A stretch of 64,000 nucleotides of DNA from Theropithecus gelada (GCF_003255815.1 NC_037671.1:156170645-156234644), one strand, 5' to 3'; shown: positions 46,469-59,735, counted from the first letter of the stretch. Translations and numbers: made by a program. Notes: generated by a model from the sequence alone, not told the origin.

Positions 46469-47760
46469 CTTTGTGGTTTTATCTACCTTTAGTCTTTGAT
46501 GTTGGTGACCTACAGATGGCATTTTGGTGTAGATGTCCTTTTTGTTGATGTTGATACTATTCCTTTCTGTTTATTAGTTTTCCTTCTAACAGTCAGGCCC
46601 CTCTGCTGCAGGTCTGCTGGCATTTGCTGAAGGTCCACTCCAGACCCTGTTTGCCTGGGTATTGCCAGCAGAGGCTGCAGAACAGCAAATATTGCTGTCT
46701 GCTCCTTCCTCTGGAAGCTTCATCCCAGAGGGGCACCCGCCTGTATGAGGTGTCAGTTGGCCCCTACTAGAAGGTGTCACCCAGTTAGGCTACTCAAGGG
46801 TCAGGGACCCACTTGAGGAGGCAGTCTGCCCGTTCTCAGACCTCAAACACCATGCTGGGAGAACCACTGCTCTCTTCAGAGCTGTCAGACAGGGACATTT
46901 AAGTCTGCAGAAGTTTCTGTTGCCTTTTGTTCAGAGACAGCAGGCCTTGCTGAGCTGTGGTGGGCTCCCCCCAGTTCGAGCTTCCCTGGCTGCTTTGTTT
47001 ACCTGCTCAAGCCTCATCAATGGGGGATGCCCTACCCCCTGCCAGGCTGCTGCCTCGCAGGTCAATCTCAGACTGCTGCGCTAGCAGTGAGCAAGTCTCC
47101 GTGGGCATGGGACCTGCCGAGTCAGTCATGGGATATAATCTCCTGGTGTGCCATTTGCTAAGACCATTGGAAACGCACAGTATTTGGGCAGGTGTGTCCC
47201 ATTTTTCCCAGTTACAATCTGTCATGGCTTCTCTTGGCTAGGAAAGGGAAATCCCCCAACCCCTTGCACTTCCCGGGTGAGGCAAGGCCCCCCCCGCTTC
47301 AGCTCACCCTCTGTGGGCTGCACCCACTGTCCAACCAGTCCCAATAAGATGAACCAGGCATCTCAGTTGGAAATGCAGAAATCACCCGTCTTCTGTGTTG
47401 ATCATGCTGGGAACTGCAGACTGGAAGTGTTCCTATTCAGGGACATGGATGAAGCTGGAAATCATCATTCTGATAAAACTATTGCAAGGACAGAAAACCA
47501 AACACTGCATGTTCTCACTCATAGGTAGGAACTGAACAATGAGAATACTTGGACACAGGGTGGGGAACATCACACACCGGGGCCTGTCGTGGTGTAGGGG
47601 GACAGGGGGAGGGATAGCATTATGAGAAATACCTAATGTAAATGACAAGTTAATGGGTGCAGCACACCAATACGGCACATGTATACCTATGTAACAAACC
47701 TGCACGTTGTGCACATGTACCCTAAAACTTAAAGTATTTTTTAAAAAAAAGTAGTATTCC

Positions 47761-48130
47761 AAATGCAACTCAGGTTCTACCCTTAGAGGCTTTCACATAA
47801 GATTTTGATTCATAGCTGAGTTATGTATAGAGAAAGGCAGGGTTTGGGGTGTCCCCTTTTGCTAATGGAGGTCACGGCTGAGGTGGCACATTTGTGCTGG
47901 CAGCCGTGGCAGAGGCTTTCTGATTCAACAGCTCTTGGAAACTCAGTCTGATTCTGCAATAACCCCAACAATTGAAAAATGAGCTGTCCATATCCTTTAA
48001 ACAGTCCCTGTCTTACACTAGTGGAGTGGATGATTCTGTTGCCTGACACAGAAAACCCTGTCTAATAGTGAATTAGAGTGGGTCACAGAGCTGAAATCAA
48101 CAATAACAGGAAAAGAATATGCCCCCTTTT
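47761..48130. other. Unassigned non-coding sequence
   Basis: No recognised repeat or gene downstream of the L1 target site. Confidence 0.5.
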
Positions 48131-48590
48131 GAACTGCGCATTTAAGAATGCTTAGAGCACTTACTGTGCATCAGACACCGCGTGCACTGCTCAGAGTACA
48201 GCCCCCAAGGAACTACCTGTGTGAATTTCTAAACGTGGGTGTGGGCAGTGGGATGGGCCTGGGGGTTAGGAGTGGTTCACAGATAAAAATAACCAAATAT
48301 TAAACGTGATTGTAAGCACAACATATAAAGCTTACCACTCTTGGAAGCCTGCCACCTTTTGAAATCAGACAAATCGGGAAAAAGGAAGAAGGAAACAGAG
48401 GAAAGCAGGAAGGGAAATAAGAAAAGAAAAGGGAAAAAAAGAAACAGGAAAGAACACTTTATAAATACTTGATCTGCATGATGCACAAACATTGTCTTAT
48501 TTGAAATGCCATCATGATATACCAAATAGGTCAGGAATATTGGTTCCATTTTAGAGGTGAGAAAATCAAGCCTCAGTCTGGGATTTAAAC
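48131..48590 (+). mobile_element. MIR remnants
   Basis: 'TTAGAGCACTTACTGTGCATC' near 48152 and 'TCCATTTTAGAGGTGAGAAAATC' near 48546 are MIR-core motifs, separated by purine-rich sequence (about 48368-48450). Confidence 0.6.
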
Positions 48591-49250
48591 CCAAGTCTGT
48601 CTATCCCCAGAACCCACACTATTTTTAATGTAGTCTAGTGTGATGGGAGTGGTGAGGGACTTAGTAAAACTTGGAATTATCTTTGCAAAGTTGTTAGTTG
48701 GATACCTATCAAAAGACTTGACTGTAGAATGAGATTGAGAATTGTGAGCATCTTTTCCCTTGAACTTTAACCAGAGCTTAGTGACTTTTTTCCTCTACAT
48801 AAATTCAAACCTTTACACTTTGGATGTTTAAACTGGGCAAATTTCAAATGAGGACATGCATGTTTCCGGACATTTCTTCCCGTTCCTGAAAATTTTGTTG
48901 ATTTGTCCTGAGGATGTCTATAAATAACTCTGTGGGCTGGAGAACTGTAAAGCTAGGAAGAACAAGCCTGCTGGAATGAACTGTGCATTGACAACACAAA
49001 ATTTCCTTATAGATTTAAAGTAAGCAAACATGTAAATGAATAACCTTTTAAAGGACAAGCTAAATCACCAATAGAGCTTACTTAATTTATTTTGACAACT
49101 GCTTCTAATTACTTAATATAACACATTATATGGGTAATAAAAACAGTTAATAATGTAAAACCTCATTGCTGTTTCAGGTTGAGTGAGAGATGTGTGCATA
49201 TATTCTCCAGGCATTTGTGGAGTGGATCATGTTGTGAGTGCTCTCTCTCC

Positions 49251-49252
<2 letters not shown>
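48591..49252. other. Unassigned non-coding sequence
   Basis: AT-rich with no recognisable element. Confidence 0.5.

Positions 49253-49288
<36 letters not shown>
49253..49288. repeat. (TG)n microsatellite
   Basis: About 18 uninterrupted TG units followed by 'TATGTGTGTCTG'. Confidence 0.95.
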
Positions 49289-49295
<7 letters not shown>

Positions 49296-49544
49296 TCTGT
49301 TGGGACAATTTCTTCAGATAAATTTTTGGATTCTCAGATGTGAAGAGATTGAATTCCATATGGAATGTGAAAATATAATTAGTAAATATTGCCAATTCTC
49401 AGCTCTGAAAAAAAAAATGGCTAAACTTTATTTTAGCTATACTATATACTATAGCTAATTTACATGCCTAGCCTTTATGGGGCATCCTGTTATATGTTAA
49501 TCTAGCGCCCTCTTGTGTAATAGGTTTTAATAACAAAGTTTGAG

Positions 49545-49866
49545 AGTATTTATTTATTTATTTATTTATTTTTATTTATTTATTTTTTTTTTTGAGACGG
49601 AGTCTCGCTCTGTCGCCCGGGCTGGAGTGCAGTGGCCGGATCTCAGCTCACTGCAAGCTCCGCCTCCCGGGTTCACGCCGTTCTCCGGCCTCAGCCTCCT
49701 GAGTAGCTGGGACTACAGACGCCCGCCACCTCGCCCGGCTAGTTTTTTGTATTTCTTAATAGAGACGGGGTTTCACCATGTTAGCCAGGATGGTCTCGAT
49801 CTCCTGACCTCGTGATCCGCCCGTCTCGGCCTCCCAAAGTGCTGGGATTACAGGCTTGAGCCACCA
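49545..49866 (-). mobile_element. AluY (Old World monkey type), 5'-clipped
   Basis: Expanded (TTTA)n tail at 49545-49590, then antisense AluY. It reads 'GTGGCCGGATCTCAGC', the reverse complement of the cercopithecid-type right arm, and stops at 'GAGCCACCATG', lacking about 10 bases of the Alu 5' end. Confidence 0.93.
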
Positions 49867-50489
49867 TGTTTTGATTTCTAATTTCTAAAGGAATATACTC
49901 ATTGGATAGTGTTATTATTTTATTTTCTTTGTGTTTTTGTATTTCCAAAGTGTACATAATAAAAAATATAGAAATGAACAAGACTGAATTTTCAAGTCTT
50001 ATGTCATGCCCATGACTGTCAGTAAACAAAAACCACTTTTCTGAATCAGGACATTTCTTAAGAAAGTCAAATTTACTCCCAGGAGGCAAAGGGAAAATAA
50101 CATTGTAAAACAGTACAATTCATTTGGATCAATTCTTAGAATTTTAGAGCAAGAAGAAAATGCAGCGACCCAGTGAGGGCTAGGAAGTGGTTGGCACTTG
50201 CTTTTTGTCTGTGTCATGCTGCTGTCACTGCCCGGGCTGGCACAAAGCTAAAGGGCATTGCTAGTGTTTTATACGGAAAATAGTTTTCTGATCATTTTTC
50301 TTTTTTCAGGAACTCTCATGTGAAAAATCAACATGTAAACAGGGAAAGACAGTGCTGCTCTGATCCAAGACAGGAAAGGCGAAGCCCTGTCTACTGTCCT
50401 TGGGAGGCAACTGAGGGTTGTGTAGTTTGTGAATCCTTAGGCTTCTTAGGGTCATGGTTTGACAGCACAATTATAGACTTTGCTCTTTT
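49867..50489. other. Unassigned non-coding sequence
   Basis: Nothing recognised. Confidence 0.5.
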
Positions 50490-50935
50490 GTGCTGTTATG
50501 AATTGAATTGTATCTTACAAAGCTTGTATGTTGAATTCCTAACCCCTCTCGTACCTCAGAATGTGACCTTATTTAGAGACAGGGCCTTAACAAAGGAAGT
50601 CAAGTTAAAATGAAGTCAGTAGAATGGGCTGTAATACGACTAGTGTCCTTACAAAAAAAAAAAAAAAAAGGAGGAAATCGGTGTAGATAAAGGCGGAGGT
50701 TTGGGTGATGTCTCTACAAGCCGAGAAACACCACATATTGCCAGCAAACCAACAGAAGCTAGGAAAGAGGCATGCAACAGACTCTCTCTTACAGCCCTCA
50801 GAAGGAACTCACCCTGCTGACATCTTGGTCTTGAACTTCTAGCCTCCAGAACTGTGAGAGAATAAATTTCTGTTGTTTTAAGCCATCCAGTTTGTGGAAC
50901 TTTACTATGGCAGCCCTAGAAAATGAATCTACGTT
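50490..50935 (+). mobile_element. MLT1-type MaLR LTR
   Basis: 'TATGAATTGAATTGTATC' at the start, 'TTGCCAGCAAACCAACAGAAGC' in the middle, and 'GGCAGCCCTAGAAAATGAATC' at the end. Includes a poly-A expansion at 50653-50669. Same family and orientation as the LTR at 10293. Confidence 0.8.
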
Positions 50936-51149
50936 CGCACTCAGTGGCATGGTGGGTTGTTCCTGCTGGCTGAAGTAGTACAGTCAGCACAGATTGTAGG
51001 TTTAGGCTGCACAATTAAAAATCCCCAGAGATAGGATAACTTTGTAGTATAATGTAATAAATAATCTATTGTATAAAATAATTATCTCAATAAACAAAGT
51101 GCTTTCTAATTGCCCAGCAGTCTTCTAAATGTTTATTTTTATGCAGAAT

Positions 51150-51459
51150 TATTTTTATTTATTTATTTTTATTTTTTGAGATGGAGTTTCGCTCTGTCAC
51201 TCAGGCTGGAGTGCAGTGGCATGATCTCAGCTCACTGCACACTCTGCCTGCTGGCTTCGAAGGATTCTCTTGACTCAGCCTCCTGAGCAGCTGAGACTAT
51301 AGGTGTGTGCTGCCACACACGGCTAATTTTGGCATTTTTTGTAGAGTTGGGTTTTTACCATGTTGGCCAGGCTGGTCTTGAACTCCTGACCTCAAGTGAT
51401 CTGCCTGCCTCTGCCTCCCAAAGTGCTGGGATTATAGGCATAAGCCACCGCGCCTAGCC
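51150..51459 (-). mobile_element. Alu (S/J type)
   Basis: T-rich (TTTA)n tail, 'TTTTGAGATGGAGTTTCGCTC' start and 'CCACCGCGCCTAGCC' end. Full length, moderately diverged. Confidence 0.9.
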
Positions 51460-51639
51460 CATTCTTTGTTTTCTATTTGGTTTATTTTTATATAATTTTT
51501 AGAGCTTCCATATACGTTGCCAGTTTCATGCCTCATTATTTTAAAGTAACTGCTGGCCATCAAGACATTTCACTATACCAGTTGCATGACTTAAAGATAA
51601 GAGCATTTTCATATTTAGCCAAAATAACATTTTCTCACT

Positions 51640-52430
51640 TTAAAAACATTATTTTTAAAATAGTCATCTAATAGCCAGTCCACATCTAAATTTCCCTAAA
51701 AGTCCCCCAAATCACACATACTTGGCTTGTCCAAAACTGGATCCAATTTGAGACCACACATTGCGTCTAACTGCCATTTCTTGCCCCTTTTAATCAGGCC
51801 AGTCACATTTTAATGGCACTGTCTTGCTGAAGAGAATAACTCATAATGAAGAAAATATATCAAATTCTGGATGTCTGATTGTTTCCTTGTGGTATCATGT
51901 AGCTTGGTTCTGTAAATTGGAATTTAGGTATAAAGGCTCTATTCGATTTGGGCTAGACTACATCACAGATGATGTGTTTTACTTCGTATTCCATCTCATC
52001 AGTAGGCCCACAGTATCTGGTTGTCCACCAGTGGGATGCTGAGAGAGACCACTGAGAGTGGGGATAACATCTTGATCCCTCTGTTGCAAGAACAAACTAA
52101 TCTCTGTGGGGTTATCATGGCCTCATACAGGTGCCTAGTTCCCTACCCATCATTCATCTGATAGTGTCAACACCAGTTCTTGGCCTGACTGGTTAATTTA
52201 ATTAAGTGTTTCAAAATGATTATTTCCTAATCCTGTCACTTCATATGTGTTGATTGGGAACATGCCTTATTAACTGGAGCTTTCTGGTTACCCTGTGATA
52301 CAGTCCCTGCTTAAAAGAAAGATGAATTGTTTATTCTTTCCCATTACTCACAAATTTTGAAAATAAAGAACTGGTTTAATAATTGTTTTAATTAATGATA
52401 TGTGATATCCTTTTTTCCCTGACTTTCTCT
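51640..52430 (-). mobile_element. L1M 3'UTR fragment
   Basis: 'GGATCCAATTTGAGACCACAC', 'TTTAATCAGGCCAGTC' and 'GTCTGATTGTTTCCTTGTGG' follow the antisense order of the 3'UTR of old mammalian L1 elements. Heavily diverged. Confidence 0.6.
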
Positions 52431-52665
52431 TTGTTGGTGTCATTATAAACTCTGATTTTTAATACATTTAATGCATTTCAAAAAACTACAATCATAGGGC
52501 AGGGGTGGTTGTTCAAATGGTCACAAATGTAATCAGTAGAAGACACTTTAAATTGCCTTCTGAGTCCTTTTGATAGGACTCCATTAATCTTTATGAGTTT
52601 CCTTGCTTGCTTTTGGGCACAAGATCTAAATCCCTTCAGTGGGAAATCATATGAATACTTTGGTT

Positions 52666-53109
52666 TGAATGATGATGCACTCACCAAAATTCTTATGTTG
52701 AAACTGAACTGCCAGTGTAGTAGTACTAAGAGGTGGGGTCTTTAGGAGGTTATTAAGTCATGAGGGCAGAGCCTTCATGGAGGGGGTTATAAATGGACCT
52801 TATAAATGGACTCGAGGGAGTGGGTTTGCTCTCTTCCACTCTTCTGCCATGTGAGGATGAAGCGTTCCTCCTCTGTGGCCCTTCCATCCCTTCTGCCACA
52901 TAAATACAGAGTGTTCCTCCTCTCTGGAGGTCACAGCAACAAAGTGCCATCTTGGAAGCAGAGAGCAGCCCTCACCAGACAATTGAACTTGCTGGCACAT
53001 TAATCTCGAATTTCCCAGCTTCCAGAACTGTGAGAAAATGGAATTGTGTACTTTATAAATCACCTGGTCTCAGACATTTTGTTATAGCAGCACAAACAGA
53101 CTAAGACAG
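52666..53109 (+). mobile_element. MaLR-like LTR (MLT1 grade)
   Basis: 'AAGAGGTGGGGTCTTTAGGAGG', 'TCATGAGGGCAGAGCC', 'CACCAGACAATTGAAC' and the end 'GCACAAACAGACTAAGACA' give the full LTR. Two short internal duplications are present (a TTATAAATGGAC unit near 52787-52810 and a 'GTTCCTCCTCT' unit). Confidence 0.7.
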
Positions 53110-54757
53110 TCAAACTCACCTTTCTAAGAGTGCTAATTGCTAATGCCGTGACATTGTATCTTGGGTATACCATGGACAGAGTTGGAAGTTGGAAGATAAC
53201 ACTTTTTTAAGAACATGAGTTCATATTGATATTTTCAGCTTTAGCATTGCAGTGTTTTTACTTAATTTCTTTAATTTTATAAATGTAACTCTTTCCTTTT
53301 GTATTTTTTCCTATAATGTAAAGAAAATACTTTTAAGAAACAATACCAATATTACCATTGAAAAAAGTTTTAAAAATCTGTGTATTTTGTCCTTAGAATG
53401 CATCTCAAGGACTGCTGGTAAGATGGCCGAATAGAAACAGCTCTCATCTGCAGCCTCCAGTGAGATCCATGTGGTTTCTGCATTTCCAACTGAGGTACCT
53501 GGTTCATCTCACTGGGACTGGTTGGACAGAGGATGCAGCTCACGGAGGGCGAGCCAAAGCAGGGTGAGGTGTTGCCTCACCCAGGAAGCACAAGGGGTCA
53601 AGGAATTCTCTCCCCTGGCCAACGGAAGCCATGAGGGACTGTGTCATGCCATGAGGAATGGTGCATTCTGGCCCAGATACTGCACTTTTTCCACAGTCTT
53701 CACAAGCCGCACACCAGGAGATTCCCTCTGGTGCCTAGGCCACCAGGGCCCTGGGTTTCAAGCACAAAACCGGGCGGCCATTTGGACAGACAGCAAGCTA
53801 GCAGCAGGAGTTTGTTTGTTTGTTTGTTTTTCCATACCCAAGTGGCGCCTGGAACATCAGCAAGACAGGACCGTTCACTCCCCTGGAAAGGGGGCTGAAG
53901 CCAGGGAGTGAAGAAGTCTGGCTTGGCAGGCCCCACCCCCACGGAGCCCAGCAAGCTAAGATCCACTGCCTTGAAATTCTCGCTGCCAGCACAGCAGTCT
54001 GAGGTCGACCTGAGATGCTCAAGGTTGATGGGGGGAAGGGGCATCCACCATTGTTGAGGCTTGAATAGGGTGTTTTATCCTCGCAGTGTAAACAAAACCG
54101 CCAGGAAGTTCGAACTGAGTGGAGCCCGCTGCAGCTCAGCAAGGCCACTCTGGCCAGACTGCCTCTCTAGATTCCTCCTCTCTGTGCAGGTTATCTCTGA
54201 AAAAAAGGCAGCGGCTCCAGTCAGGGACTTTTAAATAAAACCCCATCTCCCTGGGACAGAGCACCTGGGGGAAGGGGCGGCTGACGGTGCAGCCTCAGCA
54301 GACTTAAACATCCCTGCCTGATGGCTCTAAAGAGAGCAGTGGATCTCCCAGCACCGTGTTTGAGCTCTGCTAAGGGTCAGACTGCCTCCTGGAGTCAGTC
54401 CCTGATCCTGTGTTTCCCGACTGACAGACACCTCCCAAAAGGGGCCAACAGACACCTCATAGAGGAGAGCTCTGGCTGGCATCTGGCAGGTGCCCCTTTG
54501 GGACAAAGCTTCTAGAGAAAGGAACAGGCAGCAATCTTTGCTGTTCTGCAGCCTCTGATAGTGATACCCAGGCAAACAGGGTCTGAAGTGGACCTCCAGC
54601 AAACACCAGTAGACCTGCAGCAGGGGGACCAGACTGTTAGATGAAAAACTAATCAACAGACAGGAATAGTATCAACATCAACAGAAAGGACGTCCACTCA
54701 GAGACCCCCTCCAAAGGTGACCAACTTCAAAGACCAAAGGTAGATAAATTTACGAAG

Positions 54758-55771
54758 ATGGGGAGAAACCAGCACAAAAAGACTGAAAATTCCAAAAACA
54801 GGAATGCCTCTTCTCTTCCAAAGGATCACAACTTCTCGCCAGCAAGGAAACAAAACTGGATGGAGAATGAGTTTGATGAATTGACAGAGGTAGGCTTCAG
54901 ATGGTGGGTAATAACAAACTCCTCCGAGCTAAAGGAGGATGTTTTAACCCAATGCAAGAAAGCTAAGAACCTTGAAAAAAGGTTAGATGAATTCCTAACT
55001 AGAATAACTAGTTTAGAGAACATAAGTGACCTGATGGAGCTGAAAAACACAGCAAGAGAACTTCGTGAAGCATACACAAATATCAATAGCCAAATCAATC
55101 AAGCAGAAGAAAGGATATCAGATATTGAATATCAACTTAATGAAATAAAGCAAGAAGATAAGATTATAAAAAAAAGAATGGAAAGGAATGAACAAAGCCT
55201 CCAATATGGGACTGTGTGAAAAGACACAATCTACATCTGATTGGTATACCTGAAAGAGAAGGGGAGAATGGAATCAAGTTGGAAAACACCCTTCAGGATA
55301 TTATCCAGGAGAACGTCCACAACCTAGCAAGACAGGCCAGCATTCAAATTCAGGAAATACAGAGAACACCACAAAGATACTCCTCAAGAAGAGCAACCCC
55401 AGGAAACATAATCATCAGACTCACCAAGGTTGAAATGAAGGAAAAAGTGTTAAGGGCAGTCAGAGAGAAAGGTTGGTTTACCCACAGAGGGAAGCCCATC
55501 AGACTAACAGCAGATCTCTCTGCAGAAACCCTACAAACCAGAAGAGAGTGGGGGCCAATACTCAACGTTCTTAAAGAATTTTCAACTTAGAATTTCATAT
55601 CCAGCCAAACTAAGTTTTGTAAGTGAGGGAGAAATAAAATCCTTTACTGACAAGCAAATTCTGACAGATTTTGTCACCAACAGGCCTGCCTTACAAGAGC
55701 TCCTGAAGGAAGCACTGAACATAGAAAGGGACAACCGGTACCAACCACTGCAAAAACATACCAAATTGTAA
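54758..55771 (+). pseudogene. L1 ORF1 pseudogene
   Basis: L1 ORF1p remnant starting MGRNQHKKTENSK at 54758, with a coiled-coil N-terminus (heptad-like LKEDVLTQCKKAKNLEKRL), then RRM and C-terminal domains. A small deletion near 55205 shifts the frame and ends the first block at 55219; the reading resumes at 55216 (MKRHNLHLIGI). A second deletion near 55580 shifts it again. The natural stop lies at 55769-55771 after KHTKL. Three frames are needed, so no ORF1p can be made. Confidence 0.9.
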
Positions 55772-55834
55772 AGACCATCGATATTATGAGGAAACTGTAT
55801 CAACTAGTGGGCAAAATAACCAGCTAGCATCATA

Positions 55835-58800
55835 GTGACAGGATCAAATTCACACATAACAATATTAACCTTAAATGTAAATGGACTAAGTGCCCCCAAT
55901 TAAAAGACACAGATGGGCAAGTTGGATAGAGTCAAGACCCATTGGTGTGCTGTATTCAGGAGATCCATCTCACATGCAAAGACACACATAGGCTCAAAAT
56001 AAAGGGATGGAGGAATATCTACCAAGCAAGTGGAAAAAAAAAAAAAAAAGGCAGGGGTTGCAATCCTAGTCTCTGATAAAACAGACTTTAAACCAACAAG
56101 GATCGAAAGAGACAAAGAAGGGCATTACATAATGGTAAAGGGATCAATTCAACAAGAAGAGCTAACTATCCTAAATATACATGCATCCAATACAGGAGCA
56201 CCCAGATTCATAAAGCAAGTCCTTAGAGACCTACAAAGAGACTTAGACTCCTACACAATAATAGTGGGACACCCCGCTGTCAATATTAGACAGATCAATG
56301 AGACAGAAAATTAACAAGGATATTTAGGACTTGAACTCAGCTCCAGACCAAGCGGACCTAATAGACATCTATAGAACTCTCCACCCCAAATCAACAGGGT
56401 ATACATTCTTCTCAGCACCTCATCACACTTAAATTGACCATATAATTGGAAGTAGAATACTCCTCAGCAAATATAAAAGAATGGAAATCATAACAAAGTC
56501 TCTCAGACCATGGTGCAATCAAATTAAAACTCAGGATTCAGAAACTCAATCAAAACTGCACAACTACAGGGAAACTGAACAACCTGCTCCTGAATGACTA
56601 CAGGGCAAATAAACAAAATGAAGGCAAAAATAAAGATGTTCTTTGAAACCAATGACAACAGAGACACAACGTACCAGAATCTCTGGGACACAACTAAAAC
56701 AGTGTTTACAGGGAAATTTATAACACTAAATGCTGACAAGAGAAAGCAGGAAAGATCTAAAATCGACACTCTAACATCACAATTAAAAGAACTAGAGAAG
56801 CAAGAGCAAACGAATTCAAAAGCTAGCAGAAGACAAGAAATAACTAAGATCAGAGCAGAACTGAAGGAGACAGATACACAAAAAAACCTTAAAAAAATCA
56901 ATGAATCCAGGAGCCAGTTTTTTGAAAAGATTAACAAAATAGACCACTAGTCAGAGTAATAAAGAAGAAAAGAGTGAAGGAGCAAATAGATGCAAGAAAA
57001 AACAGTAAAGGGTATATCAGCACTGATCCCACAGAAATATAAACAACCTTCAGAGAACGCTATAAACACCTCTACACAAATAAACTAGAAATCCTAGAAG
57101 ACATGGATAAATTCCTGGACACATACACCCTCCCAAGACTAAATCAGGAAGATGTTGAATCCCTGAATAGACCAATAACAAGTTCTGAAATTGAGGCCGT
57201 AATTAATAGCCTACCAACCAAAAAAGTCCAGAACAAGACAGATTCACAGCTGAATTCTACCAGAGGTAAAAAGAGGAGCTGGTACCATTCCTTCTGAAAC
57301 TATTCCAAACAATGGAAAAAGAGGGAATCTTCCCCAACTCATTTTATGAGGCCAGCATCATCCTGATACCTAAACCTGGTAGAGTCACAACAACAAAAAA
57401 AGTTCAGACCAATATCCCTGATGAACATCAATGTGAAAATCCTCAATAAAATACCAGAAAACCGAATCCAGCAGTACATCAAAAAGCTTATCCACCACCA
57501 TCAAGTCAGCTTCATCCCTGGGATGCAAGGCTGGTTCAACATACACAAATCAATAAAGGTAATCCATCACATAAACAGAACCAATAACAAAAACCACATG
57601 ATTATCTCAATAGATGAAGAAAAGGCCTTCAACAAAATTCAACAACCCTTTATGCTAAAAACTCTCAATAAATTAGCTATTGATGGAACATATCTCAAAA
57701 TAATAAGAGCCATTTATGACAAACCCACAGCCAATATCATACTGAATGGACAGCTGGAAGCATTCCCTTTGAAAAGTGGCACAAGACAAGGTTGCCTTCT
57801 CTCACCACTCCGATTCAACATAATATTGGAAGTTCTGGCCAGGGCAGTCAGGCAAGAGAAAGAAATAAAGCGTATTCAAATAAGAAAAGAGGAAGTCAAA
57901 TTGTCTCTGTTTGTAGATGACATTATTGTATATTTAGAAAACCCCATTGTCTCAGCCCCAAATTTTCTTAAACTGATAAGCAACTTCAGCAAAGTTTCAG
58001 GATACGAAATCAATGTGCAAAAATCACAAGCGTTCCTATACACAAGTAACAGACAAACAGAGAGCCAAATCATGAGTGAACTCCCATTCACAATTGCTAT
58101 AAAGAGAATAAAATACTTAGGAATACAACTTACAAGGGATGTGAAGCACCTCTTCAAGGAGAACTACAAACAACTGCTCATGGAAATAAGAGAGGACACA
58201 AATAAATGGAAAAACATTCCATGCTCATGGATAGGAAGAATCAATATCGTGAAAATGGCCATAATGGCTAAAGAAATTTATAGGTTCAATACTATTCCTA
58301 CCAAGTTACCATTGACTTTCTTCACAGAATTGGAAAAAACTACATTAAATTTCATATGGAACCAAAAAAGAGCCCACGTAGCCAAGACAATCCTAAGCAA
58401 AAAGAGCAAAGCTGGAGGCATCATGCTACCTGACCTCAAACTATATTACAAGTCTACAGTAACCCAAACAGCATGGTACTGGTACCAAAACAGATATATA
58501 GACCAATGGAACAGAACAGAGGCCTCAGAAATAACGCCACACATCTACGACAGTAACCCAAACAGCATGGTACTGGTACCAAAACAGATATATAGACCAA
58601 TGGAACAGAACAGAGGCCTCAGAAATAACGCCACACATCTACGACCATCTGATCTTTGACAAACCGGACAGAAACAAGACATGGGGAAAGGATTCCCTAT
58701 TTAATAAATGGTGGGAAAACTGGCCAGCCATATGTAGAAAACTGAAACTGGACCCCTTCCTTATGCCTTATACAAAAATTAAGTCAAGATGGATTAGAGA

Positions 58801-59735
58801 CTTAAACATAAGACCTAAAATCATAAAAATCCTAGAAGGAAATCTAGGCAATACCATTCAGGACATAGGCATGAGCAAAGACTTCATGACTAAAACACCA
58901 AAAGCAATGGCAACAAAAGCCAAAATTGACAAATGGGATCTGATCAAACTAAAAAACTTCTGCACAGCAAAAGAAACTATCATCAGAGTAAACAGGCAAC
59001 CTACAGAATGGGAGGAAATTTTTGCAATCTATCCATATGACAAAGGGCTAATATCCAGAATCTACAAAGAACTTAAACAAATCTACAAGAAAAAAACAAA
59101 CAACTGCATCGAAAAGTGGGCAAAGGATATGAACAGATACTTCTCAAAAGAAGACACTTATGCAGCCAGCAAACATATGGAAAAAAGCTCATCATCACTG
59201 GTCATTAGAGAAATGCAAATCAAAACCACAGTGAGATACCCTTTCATGCCAGTTAGAATGGCGATCATTAAAAAGTCAGGAAACAACAGATTCTGGAGAG
59301 GATGTGGAGAAATAGGAACACTTTTGCATTGTTGGTGGGAGTGTAAATTAGTTCAAGCATTGTGGAAGACAGTGTGGTGATTCCTCAAGCATCTAGAACC
59401 AGAAATACCATTTGACCCAGCAATCCCATTACTGGGTTAGGTGTATACTCAAAGGATTATAAATAGTTCTACTGTAAGACACATGCACACTTATGTTTAC
59501 TGCAGCACAATTCACAATAGGAAAGACTTGGAACCAACCCAAATGCCCATCAATGATAGACTGGATAAAGAAAATATGGCACATATACACCACGGAATAC
59601 TATGCAACCTTAAAAAAGGATGAGTTCATGTCCTTTGCAGGGACATGGATGAAGCTGAAAATCATCATTCTCAGCAAACTAACACAAGAACAGAAAAAAA
59701 CAAACACTGCATGTTCTCACTCATAAGTGGGAGTT
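55835..59735 (+). pseudogene. L1 ORF2 pseudogene
   Basis: ORF2p remnant (endonuclease plus reverse transcriptase). The start codon position reads GTG (55835-55837) where L1 normally has ATG. The endonuclease DFNTP box is lost near 56260-56290. The reverse-transcriptase block 57421-58659 is open for 412 codons; its catalytic box is FVDD (57910-57921), not the usual FADD. A perfect 94-bp tandem duplication at 58456-58643 shifts the frame and ends that block. The C-terminal region resumes at 58763-59380. Clearly non-autonomous. Confidence 0.9.
58456..58643 (+). repeat. Perfect 94-bp tandem duplication
   Basis: 58456-58549 and 58550-58643 are identical. The unit spans the ORF2 segment coding QTAWYWYQNRYIDQWNR and is not a multiple of three. 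'AC' microhomology lies at the joint. Confidence 0.95.

Larger units (their letters stand above)
41659..47760 (+). mobile_element. Near full-length 5'-inverted (twin-primed) L1PA
   Basis: The insertion is bounded by AAAAGTAGCATTCC (41659-41672) and AAAAGTAGTATTCC (47747-47760), one mismatch. Inside, 41673-47438 is antisense L1 running from the ORF2 C-terminus to within about 20 bases of the L1 5' start. 47439-47746 is the sense-oriented 3'UTR with an A tail. About 21 bases of ORF2 between the two parts are lost. This is the layout made when target-primed reverse transcription starts from both nicked strands. Total L1 content is about 6.07 kb. Confidence 0.92.

Noticed and set aside
57421..58659. 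412-codon open frame with reverse-transcriptase motifs
   Set aside because: It is a block of a decayed L1 ORF2: no proper start, FVDD in place of FADD, a frameshift at the 94-bp duplication, and the endonuclease region is broken. Not a functional gene.
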